A DNA stretch of 6,845 bases from an uncultured Lachnospiraceae bacterium (GTDB taxonomy: Bacteria; Bacillota; Clostridia; Lachnospirales; Lachnospiraceae), in assembly GCA_902489925.1 (NCBI GenBank), contig CABUBX010000113.1:1-6845 (forward strand), written 5' to 3'. Below are positions 1-6,060 of the stretch, piece by piece; position 1 is the stretch's first letter, and every line of letters begins with the position of its first letter. Under the pieces are notes generated by a model. The model saw only the letters and a list, made by a program, of their open reading frames with translations. It had not been told where the DNA came from and did not search any database. A program made the position numbers and the translations under genes.

Positions 1-617
1 TTCATGTCTGCGGCCTTAAAGACCTCCGCAGCGTTTTGACCGCAGCGGACGGTGATTAAACAATCCACCTTCTCATCTGTTAAAAACTGAGCGACCTGAA
101 TACCCGCACCGCTATTGGCTGAAGCTGCCGGATTTTCTACAATCCGGTCAGCCCCATCCTCTCGAAATAAAAAGTACGGCGCCCTCGCCAGGACAATACA
201 TACATCCTTTTTATTCTCATCAAGCGGAATTGCTGTTCTCATAACTCCATCCTCCTTCATTATCATCTGTTCACAGACACGGCGCTGCCTTTTGCATCCG
301 CCGCAGCCGCGATATATCTGCTTACCGTCACAAAGCTGATAGCTGCCGCCCTCAATCCGAAGCACAAGACCATCCACAAGTGCATCGGCCAGCTTCTTCC
401 TCGCAGAATTATAAATCAACTGCACCGTCGTTCTGGCAACCTGCATATAATTACTGCACTCCTCCTGCGAAAATCCCTGTTTGTCAATCAGACGGATGGC
501 TTCATACTCATCGACAGTCAACACAACCGCCGGGCCGTCCGATATTTCCCCGGCCGGATAAAACGCTCTCGTCTGAGGCATCTGACACACCTTTCTGCAT
601 TTTCTCGGTCTTGGCAT
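1..617 (-). CDS. DUF134 / NifX-type fusion regulator, 3' end outside window
   Basis: This reading frame runs from ATG 617-615 off the left edge (205 full codons). Residues 1-95 match the DUF134 (UPF0251) family: MPRPRK start, VDEYEAIRLID near 35-45, and the recognition-helix region ARTTVQLIYNSARKK at 61-75, which resembles sigma-70 region 4. A Cys-rich linker follows (C96, C105, C108, C115). From about residue 126 the sequence is of the dinitrogenase iron-molybdenum cofactor (NifX/NifB) family: LARAPYF, SGAGIQVAQFL and RCGQNAAEVFKAAD are visible. There is no stop between the two parts, so this is a true fusion, an architecture known in clostridia. GGAGG at 630-626 lies 8 nt before the start, which supports it. 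The likely role is a DNA-binding regulator sensing an iron-sulfur or metal cluster; the ligand and targets are inferred. It has its own promoter and probably represses itself. Such genes often neighbour Mrp/MinD-type ATPases, but that side is outside the window. Confidence 0.88.
   Translation of the reverse strand, partial: MPRPRKCRKVCQMPQTRAFYPAGEISDGPAVVLTVDEYEAIRLIDKQGFSQEECSNYMQVARTTVQLIYNSARKKLADALVDGLVLRIEGGSYQLCDGKQIYRGCGGCKRQRRVCEQMIMKEDGVMRTAIPLDENKKDVCIVLARAPYFLFREDGADRIVENPAASANSGAGIQVAQFLTDEKVDCLITVRCGQNAAEVFKAADM
251..257 (-). promoter_or_regulatory. Internal Shine-Dalgarno before Met126 of the fusion gene
   Basis: A perfect AAGGAGG (257-251) lies 8 nt before an in-frame ATG (242-240), exactly where the NifX-type domain begins. 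It encodes Lys-Glu-Asp of the linker, but it has the spacing of a working ribosome binding site. It could give a second, shorter product consisting only of the NifX-type domain, or it could be a relic of two formerly separate genes. The sequence alone does not decide. Confidence 0.5.
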
Positions 618-660
618 CTCCTTCACCTCCGTTACGGTATTTCATATAACCTTTAGTTCT

Positions 661-688
661 ATTATAATGCATTATTGGCATATGTCAA
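661..688 (-). promoter_or_regulatory. Promoter of the DUF134-NifX gene
   Basis: On the minus strand, -35 TTGACA (688-683) is followed after 16 nt by -10 TATAAT (666-661). Both hexamers are perfect consensus. Transcription would start near 654, giving a leader of roughly 37 nt before ATG 617. The -35 box and half of the spacer lie inside the proximal palindrome (675-688), so a protein bound there would exclude RNA polymerase. Confidence 0.85.
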
Positions 689-714
689 TAATATATTTTG
701 ACATATGCCAATAA
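672..714. promoter_or_regulatory. Twin palindromic operator (17-bp inverted repeat)
   Basis: Arms 672-688 and 698-714 are perfect reverse complements of 17 bp around a 9-bp AT-only spacer. Each arm is itself almost palindromic: TTGGCATATGTCAA at 675-688 and TTGACATATGCCAA at 698-711, i.e. two copies of TTGRCATATGYCAA whose centres are 23 bp apart, about two helical turns. The proximal copy covers the -35 box of the DUF134-NifX promoter. This is the geometry expected for cooperative binding of two dimers. The DUF134 protein encoded just downstream is the obvious candidate ligand, by inference. It is a poor terminator: AT-rich, with no T-run after either arm. Confidence 0.8.
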
Positions 715-751
715 CAAGTATGAATCAATCTTAAATTCCCATAGCTTATTT

Positions 752-1150
752 TTATTCAAAACAGTCTTTTGCCTGAATTGTCTTTATGCCAAATAAAAAA
801 TACAAAACATGAAATCCCCACACAACCGCAAGAATGATTCTTGCCGCAAGCAACTGTTTCATCACCACAAAGCCAACCGTCATCAATATCGTTACACCGA
901 CCATAATTTTAATTTTTGCCTTTCGCGTCATCCCTCTTTCCCTACAAAAGCTCTCCAAATTGTTTTTATAGAACTTTGTTGTAACAAACCATCCATAAAG
1001 CCTTTCAGAACTTCTTGCAAAGCAAAACACAGTCAGCATAAAAAATGGAACCGAAGGCAATATTGGCAAAACAGTCCCGACAACACCAAGCACCAAACAC
1101 AAACTTCCAAAAACAATATATGCAGCTTTTTTAACCTTCATAATTTCCAC
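752..1150 (-). CDS. YbaN/DUF454-family small inner-membrane protein
   Basis: The product is about 132 residues with several hydrophobic segments and the family core: LPILPSVPFFMLTVFCFARS, followed by a short basic stretch (MTRKAKIK) and a second hydrophobic half. This matches E. coli YbaN in length and motif. The molecular function of the family is not established. It is the third gene of the CydDC-like operon, 18 nt after the CydC-like stop, so a link to that transporter is plausible but inferred. Start choice: AAGGAG (1162-1157) sits 6 nt before a GTG at 1150-1148. An upstream ATG at 1165 would place that AAGGAG inside the coding sequence, and an ATG at 1141 is 15 nt away from it. GTG is therefore preferred; the stop (752-754) is unaffected. 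No clear terminator follows, so read-through toward the DUF134-NifX gene is possible. Confidence 0.85.
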   Translation of the reverse strand: MEIMKVKKAAYIVFGSLCLVLGVVGTVLPILPSVPFFMLTVFCFARSSERLYGWFVTTKFYKNNLESFCRERGMTRKAKIKIMVGVTILMTVGFVVMKQLLAARIILAVVWGFHVLYFLFGIKTIQAKDCFE

Positions 1151-1168
1151 TTCACACTCCTTCATTCA

Positions 1169-2827
1169 TTAGCTGATTCTCCCATTTTCTACAGAATAGA
1201 GAACATCGGCTATACGCATTGTTGACAGACGGTGTGACACAAGCACTATTGTTTTTTTGCCCTGTTCCTCACGAAGCGCTTTAAGAATCACCGCTTCATT
1301 CAGGCTGTCAAGATTACTTGTCGGTTCATCAAGAAGCATAAACGGTGCCCGGTGCAAAAAGGCTCTCGCAAGTCCGAGACGCTGACGCTCGCCGCCCGAC
1401 AAAGTATCTCCCAGCTCTCCGACCTCCGTTTCGTATCCTTTCCGAAGGCTCATAATAAAATCATGAATTGAGGCTTTCTTACATGCCTCAATAATTTCTT
1501 CGTCTGAAGCGTCCCTTTTTGCAATCAGTAGATTGTTTTTTATACTGTCGCGAAACAGATGTGTTTCCTGAGTCATAAAACTTTCCATTGCGCGAAGATT
1601 TGACGTATTGATTTTTGAAATATCTATTTCTGAAATTTGAAGCATATTTTCCCCGGCCGGCCAAAAACGCATAAACAGTTTAAGCAGCGTTGATTTACCG
1701 CTTCCGCTCTTTCCCGAAATACCGACAATCTTCCCTTTAGCGATTTCAACCGAAACATCCTCCAATATATTTTCTTCGCCATATGAAAAACTGACATGCT
1801 TTGCCCGCGCACCGTCAAAAGAAACCTCCGGACAGCCATTGACTTCCTCCACAACAGGATTCTCCTCTAAAATATCAAGCACCCTGTTTCCTGCCGCAAA
1901 AGTATTTTGCAGTGTGCTTCCCAAACCAGCCAGAGCCATACACGGCCCAAAAGAAGAAAAAAGTGCAAGGACAGGAACAACAACCCCTGTAAAATCCACA
2001 GCTTCTTTTGTATAAAGCCATGACGCCAAAAACAGCATCGCCAAATCCGCCAAAAGAACTGCGGTATTGGCAGCTGCCATATTTCTTCCGGCAGTGCGCT
2101 TCATTTTAGCCTCATCCTCAGAAAGAGCCTCTGTCTGTTCATTCATCTTTTGAAGGCGCTCAATTCCGCAGCCATACTGGATTGTTTCAGAAAGCCCCCT
2201 GAGACTGTCCAACACAAAACTGCTCAAATCGCCGGATTTTGTACGAAATTTCATGCCGTCGCTGCCGCCAAGCTTTGATATCAAAATCGGAATCAAAATT
2301 CCGACAACTGCATAGGCCGCAAGCGCAAGCATTCCCAAACTCCAGTGATACCGTCCAATAAAAAGACACATGATGCCTGAAAACAAAAATGCAATCAATA
2401 CAGGAGAAATTGTATGTGCATAAAACACCTCCAAAAGCTCTATATCAGAAGTGATTACAGAAATAAGATTTCCCTTATCCTTTGTCTCTAATTTTGCCGG
2501 GCAGAGCCGACGCAAAGCCTTAAACACCTTGTCTCTGATTAAAGCCAAAAGCTTAAAGGCAATATAGTGGTTGCATGTCTGTTCGCCGTACCGTAAAATT
2601 CCCCGCGAAAACGCAAATATGCCGAGCACAAAAAACAGTGTTGTCATATTGAAAGCAATATCAAAATCCAGTAATCTTAAAACAGCATAGCCGCCGAAAA
2701 TTGTAATAAAGGCTGCCACAAGATGTCCTGCCATCCCCATCAATACTGCCAGAACCATAAATCCCGCAAGCGGTTTTACAAGGCCAATCAGCTTTGCCAT
2801 GACTACAAACCCATTTCGTCTTTTCAT
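1169..2827 (-). CDS. CydC-like ABC transporter, fused permease and ATPase
   Basis: This is one half of a heterodimeric ABC exporter. The N-terminal membrane domain (about residues 15-310, six expected helices) resembles CydC, and the C-terminal nucleotide-binding domain is complete. Numbered from ATG 2827: Walker A GKSGSGKST at 372-380, Q-loop Gln420, signature LSGGE at 476-480, Walker B FMLLDE at 496-501, and switch His532. The catalytic Glu and signature look intact. The protein stops soon after the H-loop (ends ENGRIS), lacking the short tail seen in its partner. The stop of the CydD-like gene lies 6 nt before this ATG. AAGGGAG (2846-2840) is 12 nt from the ATG and 6 nt from an in-frame TTG at 2833, so TTG 2833 is a real alternative start. 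ATG is preferred because, from memory, homologues begin MKRR. Thiol (cysteine/glutathione) export and heme transport are the precedents for CydDC; the substrate here is unknown. Confidence 0.9.
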   Translation of the reverse strand: MKRRNGFVVMAKLIGLVKPLAGFMVLAVLMGMAGHLVAAFITIFGGYAVLRLLDFDIAFNMTTLFFVLGIFAFSRGILRYGEQTCNHYIAFKLLALIRDKVFKALRRLCPAKLETKDKGNLISVITSDIELLEVFYAHTISPVLIAFLFSGIMCLFIGRYHWSLGMLALAAYAVVGILIPILISKLGGSDGMKFRTKSGDLSSFVLDSLRGLSETIQYGCGIERLQKMNEQTEALSEDEAKMKRTAGRNMAAANTAVLLADLAMLFLASWLYTKEAVDFTGVVVPVLALFSSFGPCMALAGLGSTLQNTFAAGNRVLDILEENPVVEEVNGCPEVSFDGARAKHVSFSYGEENILEDVSVEIAKGKIVGISGKSGSGKSTLLKLFMRFWPAGENMLQISEIDISKINTSNLRAMESFMTQETHLFRDSIKNNLLIAKRDASDEEIIEACKKASIHDFIMSLRKGYETEVGELGDTLSGGERQRLGLARAFLHRAPFMLLDEPTSNLDSLNEAVILKALREEQGKKTIVLVSHRLSTMRIADVLYSVENGRIS

Positions 2828-2833
2828 CTGCAA

Positions 2834-4564
2834 TTACATCTCCCTTCCGTAATTTTCAAGATTTTGCTGTGCCTGCCACAGTCTATTATAAAGCCCGTTT
2901 TTCATCAAAAGCTGTCCATGAGTGCCCTGCTCTTTAATACTTCCGTTTTCCATCACATAAATCCAATCAGAAGCAGTCACATTCGCCAGACGGTGTGAAA
3001 TAAGAAGTACCGTTTTAGACTTTGCCAAGCCACGAATTTCTTCCATAATGTCATTCTCACTTTCCACATCAATATTTGATGTCGCCTCATCAAATATATA
3101 CACGGGACTGTCATGAAGCAGAGCTCTTGCAAGCGCCAGCCGCTGCCGCTGCCCTCCCGAAAGATTGCTTCCCCTTTCGGCAACATTGCAGTCAAGTCCG
3201 CCCTGACCTTCAAAAAAGCCGTCCAGCTTCACTCGTTTTAGAACATGCCGCAATACCTCGTCGGAGGCTTTAGGATTTCCCATAAGCAGATTATCACGGA
3301 CTGTCCCTTTAAACAAATAACTTTGATGACTGATGTAGGTTACATTTTTCAAAAGACTTTCTTCATCAATTTCGGATAATTCTATGCCGCCAATTTTTAT
3401 CGTGCCCGTATAATTTTCATTTTTTCCGATAAGCGTCGCTGCCAGTGTCGATTTTCCGCAGCCGCTTTCCCCGACGACAGATACAAAGCCTCCTTTTGGT
3501 ATATGCATGTTAAGATTTTTCAAAACATTTCGGCAGCCATCATAGGAAAACCCTGTATTTTCAAAAACAATCGGACAGCACGCCTCCACCTTTTTTACCT
3601 TTCCCTCAGGATTCGGCAAATCCAGTATTTTAAAAATTTTGTCACCGGCAGCCATACCGTTCATCGCAATATGGAAAAAGCTGCCAAGCTGCCGCATTGG
3701 GATAAAAAAATCAGCCGACAGCAAAATAATAACAAGGCTGCCTGACAGCGTCACAGCCCCTTTTGCATACTGGACTGCCGCCATCACAACACCAAGAGCC
3801 GCCCCGCCGTAGGCAATCAAATCCATTATCGTAATGGAATTAAGCTGCATTGTCAGCACCTTCATTGTAATTTTTCTGAATCGTTCTGCTTCCTCATTCA
3901 TTTCCTGATTTTTAAATGCATCGGCCTCATAGATTTTCAGCGTTGTCAGCCCCTGCAGATTTTCAAGGAACGTATCGCCCAAAGTCGTATACTCACTCCA
4001 ATATTTTCCAAGCAGTTTTTTGGCCCACGTCTGTACAGCGGCAATGGAAACAGGGATGAGTGGCACGCAAATCAGCAAAACAACAGCCGACGGTACATTC
4101 ACAAAGCAAAGATATACAAACAATGTCAGCGGTGCCAGCAGCGCATAAAAAAACTGTGGCAAATACGCGCCGAAATAAGTCTCCAACTGTTCAACGCCCT
4201 CCACACAGATTTGGACAACCTCTGAAGTTTTTACATAAGATGTATAAGAAGCGCCAAGCTTCAAAAGCTTTTCATATAAACTTTGTCTAAGTTTCTTTTT
4301 AATATTTTTCGAAGATAAATATGACATTTTCGCAGCCCACACTGTACAGACAAAGCGTATAGTCACCGCTGTCGCTGCTGCGGCGGCTGTCATCGCTATA
4401 TGTTTTGCATCTGCATTTTTATAAAAAAGCTGCTGCAGCAATCCGGCGATTGCCGTCATCATTCCGATATTTGCCGCAAGGCTGCACCATTGTAAAATAA
4501 CATTGCCTGCAATATATTTTTTACTTTCACCGGCTGTCTGAATCAGACGTTTATTCATCATCAT
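2834..4564 (-). CDS. CydD-like ABC transporter, fused permease and ATPase
   Basis: This 576-residue protein is the partner half-transporter and the first gene of the operon. CydD-type membrane-domain landmarks are LETYFGAYLPQFFYALLAPL (127-146), LIPVSI (169-174), GDTFLENLQGLTTLKIY (196-212) and FFIPMRQLGSFFHIAMNGMA (286-305). The ATPase domain has Walker A GESGCGKST at 365-373, Q-loop Gln414, signature LSGGQ at 468-472, Walker B VYIFDE at 488-493, and switch His524. The start is ATG 4564-4562, first of three consecutive Met codons, with AAGGGAG (4579-4573) 8 nt upstream. With the CydC-like protein it should form an ATP-driven transporter in the cytoplasmic membrane. No cydAB (cytochrome bd) genes are in the window, so a role in bd oxidase assembly cannot be assumed. 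The pair could equally serve heme, thiol or other small-molecule transport. Confidence 0.9.
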   Translation of the reverse strand: MMMNKRLIQTAGESKKYIAGNVILQWCSLAANIGMMTAIAGLLQQLFYKNADAKHIAMTAAAAATAVTIRFVCTVWAAKMSYLSSKNIKKKLRQSLYEKLLKLGASYTSYVKTSEVVQICVEGVEQLETYFGAYLPQFFYALLAPLTLFVYLCFVNVPSAVVLLICVPLIPVSIAAVQTWAKKLLGKYWSEYTTLGDTFLENLQGLTTLKIYEADAFKNQEMNEEAERFRKITMKVLTMQLNSITIMDLIAYGGAALGVVMAAVQYAKGAVTLSGSLVIILLSADFFIPMRQLGSFFHIAMNGMAAGDKIFKILDLPNPEGKVKKVEACCPIVFENTGFSYDGCRNVLKNLNMHIPKGGFVSVVGESGCGKSTLAATLIGKNENYTGTIKIGGIELSEIDEESLLKNVTYISHQSYLFKGTVRDNLLMGNPKASDEVLRHVLKRVKLDGFFEGQGGLDCNVAERGSNLSGGQRQRLALARALLHDSPVYIFDEATSNIDVESENDIMEEIRGLAKSKTVLLISHRLANVTASDWIYVMENGSIKEQGTHGQLLMKNGLYNRLWQAQQNLENYGREM

Positions 4565-4599
4565 TGAAATAACTCCCTTCTGTTACAATTGTTTTTGCC

Positions 4600-4615
4600 G
4601 TTAGTTTTCGCTAAC
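4600..4615. promoter_or_regulatory. Operator-like palindrome, copy 2 (CydD leader)
   Basis: On the minus strand this reads GTTAGCGAAAACTAAC, an inverted repeat GTTAG-N6-CTAAC. It matches the copy at 4646-4661 at 14 of 16 positions. It lies in the untranslated leader, between the promoter and the ribosome binding site of the CydD-like gene, so a bound protein would act as a roadblock. The binding protein is unknown. Confidence 0.65.
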
Positions 4616-4623
4616 TATCTTTC

Positions 4624-4657
4624 AAAAAATATGCGGCAACCATTTGTTAGTTGCCGC
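4624..4657 (-). terminator. Terminator-like hairpin (possible attenuator) in the CydD leader
   Basis: On the minus-strand transcript, GCGGCAAC (4657-4650) pairs perfectly with GUUGCCGC (4640-4633) around a 9-nt loop. After three bases (AUA) comes a run of six U (4629-4624). It lies within the leader, downstream of the mapped promoter and upstream of the first gene. It could therefore end transcription early unless another structure or protein prevents it. Its left arm is embedded in the GTTAG-N6-CTAAC palindrome at 4646-4661, so the DNA operator and RNA hairpin functions could be coupled, or the hairpin could be a by-product of operator sequence. The imperfect U-run placement lowers confidence. 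Confidence 0.45.
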
Positions 4658-4661
4658 TAAC
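4646..4661. promoter_or_regulatory. Operator-like palindrome, copy 1 (CydD promoter)
   Basis: On the minus strand this reads GTTAGCGGCAACTAAC, again GTTAG-N6-CTAAC, starting about 10 nt downstream of the -10 box and so covering the initial transcribed region. Centre-to-centre distance to copy 2 is 46 bp. Such 16-bp palindromes are typical of TetR-family sites; GTTAG/CTAAC cores also recall DtxR-family metalloregulator sites. No regulator gene of either family lies in this window. Confidence 0.7.
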
Positions 4662-4671
4662 TTCTGTTCAC

Positions 4672-4700
4672 ATTATACTTTTATGATAATCCTTTGTCAA
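4672..4700 (-). promoter_or_regulatory. Consensus promoter of the CydDC-YbaN operon
   Basis: On the minus strand, -35 TTGACA (4700-4695) and -10 TATAAT (4677-4672) are both perfect and separated by exactly 17 nt. Transcription should start near 4665, giving a leader of about 100 nt before ATG 4564. So strong a promoter usually implies tight repression, which agrees with the two palindromes just downstream. Confidence 0.9.
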
Positions 4701-4729
4701 TCACTATTTTTACTTTTTTGCCCGATGAC

Positions 4730-4774
4730 AAAAGGCGCCCCAAAACAGATGTCCATTCACCTGCCTTGGGGCGC
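4730..4774 (-). terminator. Intrinsic terminator after the SIS deglycase gene
   Basis: On the minus-strand transcript, GCGCCCCAA (4774-4766) pairs perfectly with UUGGGGCGC (4743-4735). The long loop itself contains an inner 6-bp stem (CAGGUG with CAUCUG, one G-U pair). A short U-run (4733-4730) follows the 3' arm. It begins 16 nt after the stop of the SIS gene and separates that gene from the CydDC operon. Confidence 0.8.
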
Positions 4775-4789
4775 TCTCACGATATTCCA

Positions 4790-5785
4790 TTAATAATCCA
4801 ATCTTCTGTAATAGCGTCTGATTTCCATCGGATGGCAATTCAGCTGCTCTAAATGAACATCAATTCTCTGTGTCACTGCATGCATTACAAGATGAGAAAG
4901 GCTTCCACGGTACTTTTCACTGATACCTTCAAGCGGATAATCCTTTGTATCGATGATTGTATAATTGCCGCAAATTCTTGGAAGGAAAGCTGCTACCCTT
5001 TCCCCTAAAACTCTTTGGGAATCTTCACCGACAAAAACTGTGACCGGTGTATCTCTGTCAATAACTTCCAATGTACCATGGAAAAATTCTGCGCTGTGGA
5101 TGGACTTTGTTCTAATCCAGTGCTGTTCCTCCCAATAACACATTGCATAAGAATAAGTAGCGCCATACTGATTGCCTGCGCCGACAAAATAATGAATCGC
5201 ATCATTCATATGCTTCTTAGCAAATTCCTCGCCGAAAGCATCTGCGGATTTTTCAACGTCAACAAGCGCCTGTGCAAGATGTGCATCCAACTGTGCATAA
5301 TATTCTTCGTAATCAGGGAATTCTCCTGCATTATACATCAATCTGTCCGCAACCATGAAAAACTTTAACTGCTCATTTCCCGGATAAGCAATCTCATAAT
5401 CAACCATCTCTGCAATTTTTGCAGTGGCAATGTCAATAAAACCAATCACTGTAGCACCGGCAGCCTGAGCTTTTTCAACACCCTTAACCATCTCCTCAGT
5501 GCTTCCTGTCACAGAAGAAACAATAACAAGTGTGCCCTCTCCGACCTTTTTGTTGCCTGTTGCCAAATACTCTGCTGCATTTTCTACAAAAAACGGAAGC
5601 TCTGATTTTTCCTTCATATGAACTTCAGCCTGCAGACATGAAGCATAGGTTCCCCCAATACCAAGCCAGCAAATGTTTTTGTAACCCTTTTCGCAAATCC
5701 CGTCAATAATTTTTTCAATTTCACCCCGAAGCGCTAAAGCACCGTTCACACTGTCAAGCTGCTTCTTTTCATCAAATTTAAGCAT
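4790..5785 (-). CDS. SIS-domain fructosamine-6-phosphate deglycase (FrlB/FraB type)
   Basis: This 331-residue protein has two sugar-isomerase (SIS) domains. The first carries GIGGTYAS at 42-49 and SSVTGSTEE at 90-98; the second carries VGAGNQYG at 201-208. The segment SAEFFHGTLEVI (231-242) and the end RRYYRRLDY are characteristic of the FrlB branch. Glu220 and His236 are 16 residues apart, like the catalytic Glu/His pair of Salmonella FraB and the matching pair in E. coli FrlB. Such enzymes split a 6-phosphorylated Amadori product (for example fructoselysine 6-phosphate) into glucose 6-phosphate and the free amine in the cytoplasm; the exact substrate here is inferred. Start: ATG 5785 with AGGAG 8 nt upstream. 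A longer frame to 5857 has no such site and would overlap the promoter. The gene is monocistronic by its terminator and is divergent from a GntR/HutC gene, its likely regulator. Confidence 0.85.
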   Translation of the reverse strand: MLKFDEKKQLDSVNGALALRGEIEKIIDGICEKGYKNICWLGIGGTYASCLQAEVHMKEKSELPFFVENAAEYLATGNKKVGEGTLVIVSSVTGSTEEMVKGVEKAQAAGATVIGFIDIATAKIAEMVDYEIAYPGNEQLKFFMVADRLMYNAGEFPDYEEYYAQLDAHLAQALVDVEKSADAFGEEFAKKHMNDAIHYFVGAGNQYGATYSYAMCYWEEQHWIRTKSIHSAEFFHGTLEVIDRDTPVTVFVGEDSQRVLGERVAAFLPRICGNYTIIDTKDYPLEGISEKYRGSLSHLVMHAVTQRIDVHLEQLNCHPMEIRRYYRRLDY

Positions 5786-5833
5786 CGTACTCTCTCCTTT
5801 TTTACTTATTGGCCGCAACCTCTTTGTATATTT

Positions 5834-5862
5834 ATTATACCACTTTTTATCATTCAACTCAA
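5834..5862 (-). promoter_or_regulatory. Promoter of the SIS deglycase gene
   Basis: On the minus strand, -35 TTGAGT (5862-5857, 4 of 6 consensus) is followed after 17 nt by -10 TATAAT (5839-5834), with an extended -10 TGG just before it. The leader to ATG 5785 would be about 43 nt and contains the AGGAG ribosome binding site. Confidence 0.8.
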
Positions 5863-5912
5863 TTATTCTTTGAATTATTTTCAGATATTCCGTTTATATT
5901 TTGCATTTTTCA

Positions 5913-6043
5913 CTACTATTTTATAGATTCTTTAACGAAAAATTTATTTTATCTTTATCTGGTCTACTATTTATTTGAACATACACACCCAAATTACTAT
6001 ACCAGTTTTAATTGACATTTTTCTTTTTTGACTGTATAGTAAA
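5913..6043. promoter_or_regulatory. Repeated TACTAT half-sites in the divergent regulatory region
   Basis: The 275-bp gap between the divergent starts holds four related elements: CTACTAT at 5913-5919, CTGGTCTACTAT at 5959-5970, TTACTATACCAG at 5994-6005, and the reverse-oriented CTGTATAGTAAA at 6032-6043. The last two form a 9-bp inverted repeat (TTACTATAC 5994-6002 with GTATAGTAA 6034-6042) that brackets the -35 box of the GntR gene and covers its -10. The CTGGTNTA pattern resembles half-sites of HutC-subfamily GntR operators. The rest of the gap is AT-rich with nothing else evident. Assignment to the adjacent regulator is inferred. Confidence 0.45.
6012..6040 (+). promoter_or_regulatory. 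Promoter of the GntR/HutC gene
   Basis: TTGACA at 6012-6017, a 17-nt spacer, and TATAGT at 6035-6040 (5 of 6 consensus). Transcription would begin near 6047, at the ribosome binding site AAAGGAG (6047-6053), so the leader is very short (about 14 nt). Confidence 0.8.
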
Positions 6044-6060
6044 CACAAAGGAGATAGCTT

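Noticed and set aside
115..649. Two plus-strand frames (115-339 and 380-649)
   Set aside because: Both are antisense to the DUF134-NifX gene, whose family sequence runs through the whole region on the minus strand.
672..714. The long inverted repeat as a bidirectional terminator
   Set aside because: The stem is AT-rich, lacks a T-run on either side, and lies across a consensus promoter; operator is the better reading.
698..726. A plus-strand promoter using TTGACA at 698-703
   Set aside because: No acceptable -10 box occurs 16-18 nt downstream (TGAATC), and no plus-strand gene follows.
809..1225. Plus-strand open frame of 138 codons opposite the YbaN-like gene
   Set aside because: It is antisense to a gene with clear family motifs, has low-complexity His/Lys/Asn-rich content and no ribosome binding site.
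4565..4789. A TetR-type regulator gene expected upstream of the CydDC-like operon
   Set aside because: The interval is only regulatory DNA plus the SIS terminator; no coding frame of suitable length exists there.
5015..5368. Plus-strand frame of 117 codons inside the SIS gene
   Set aside because: It is antisense to strongly conserved SIS motifs and has no convincing ribosome binding site.
5786..5857. N-terminal extension of the SIS protein to ATG 5857
   Set aside because: The extension would overlap the -10 box and spacer of the gene's own promoter, and it has no ribosome binding site, whereas ATG 5785 has AGGAG at 8 nt.
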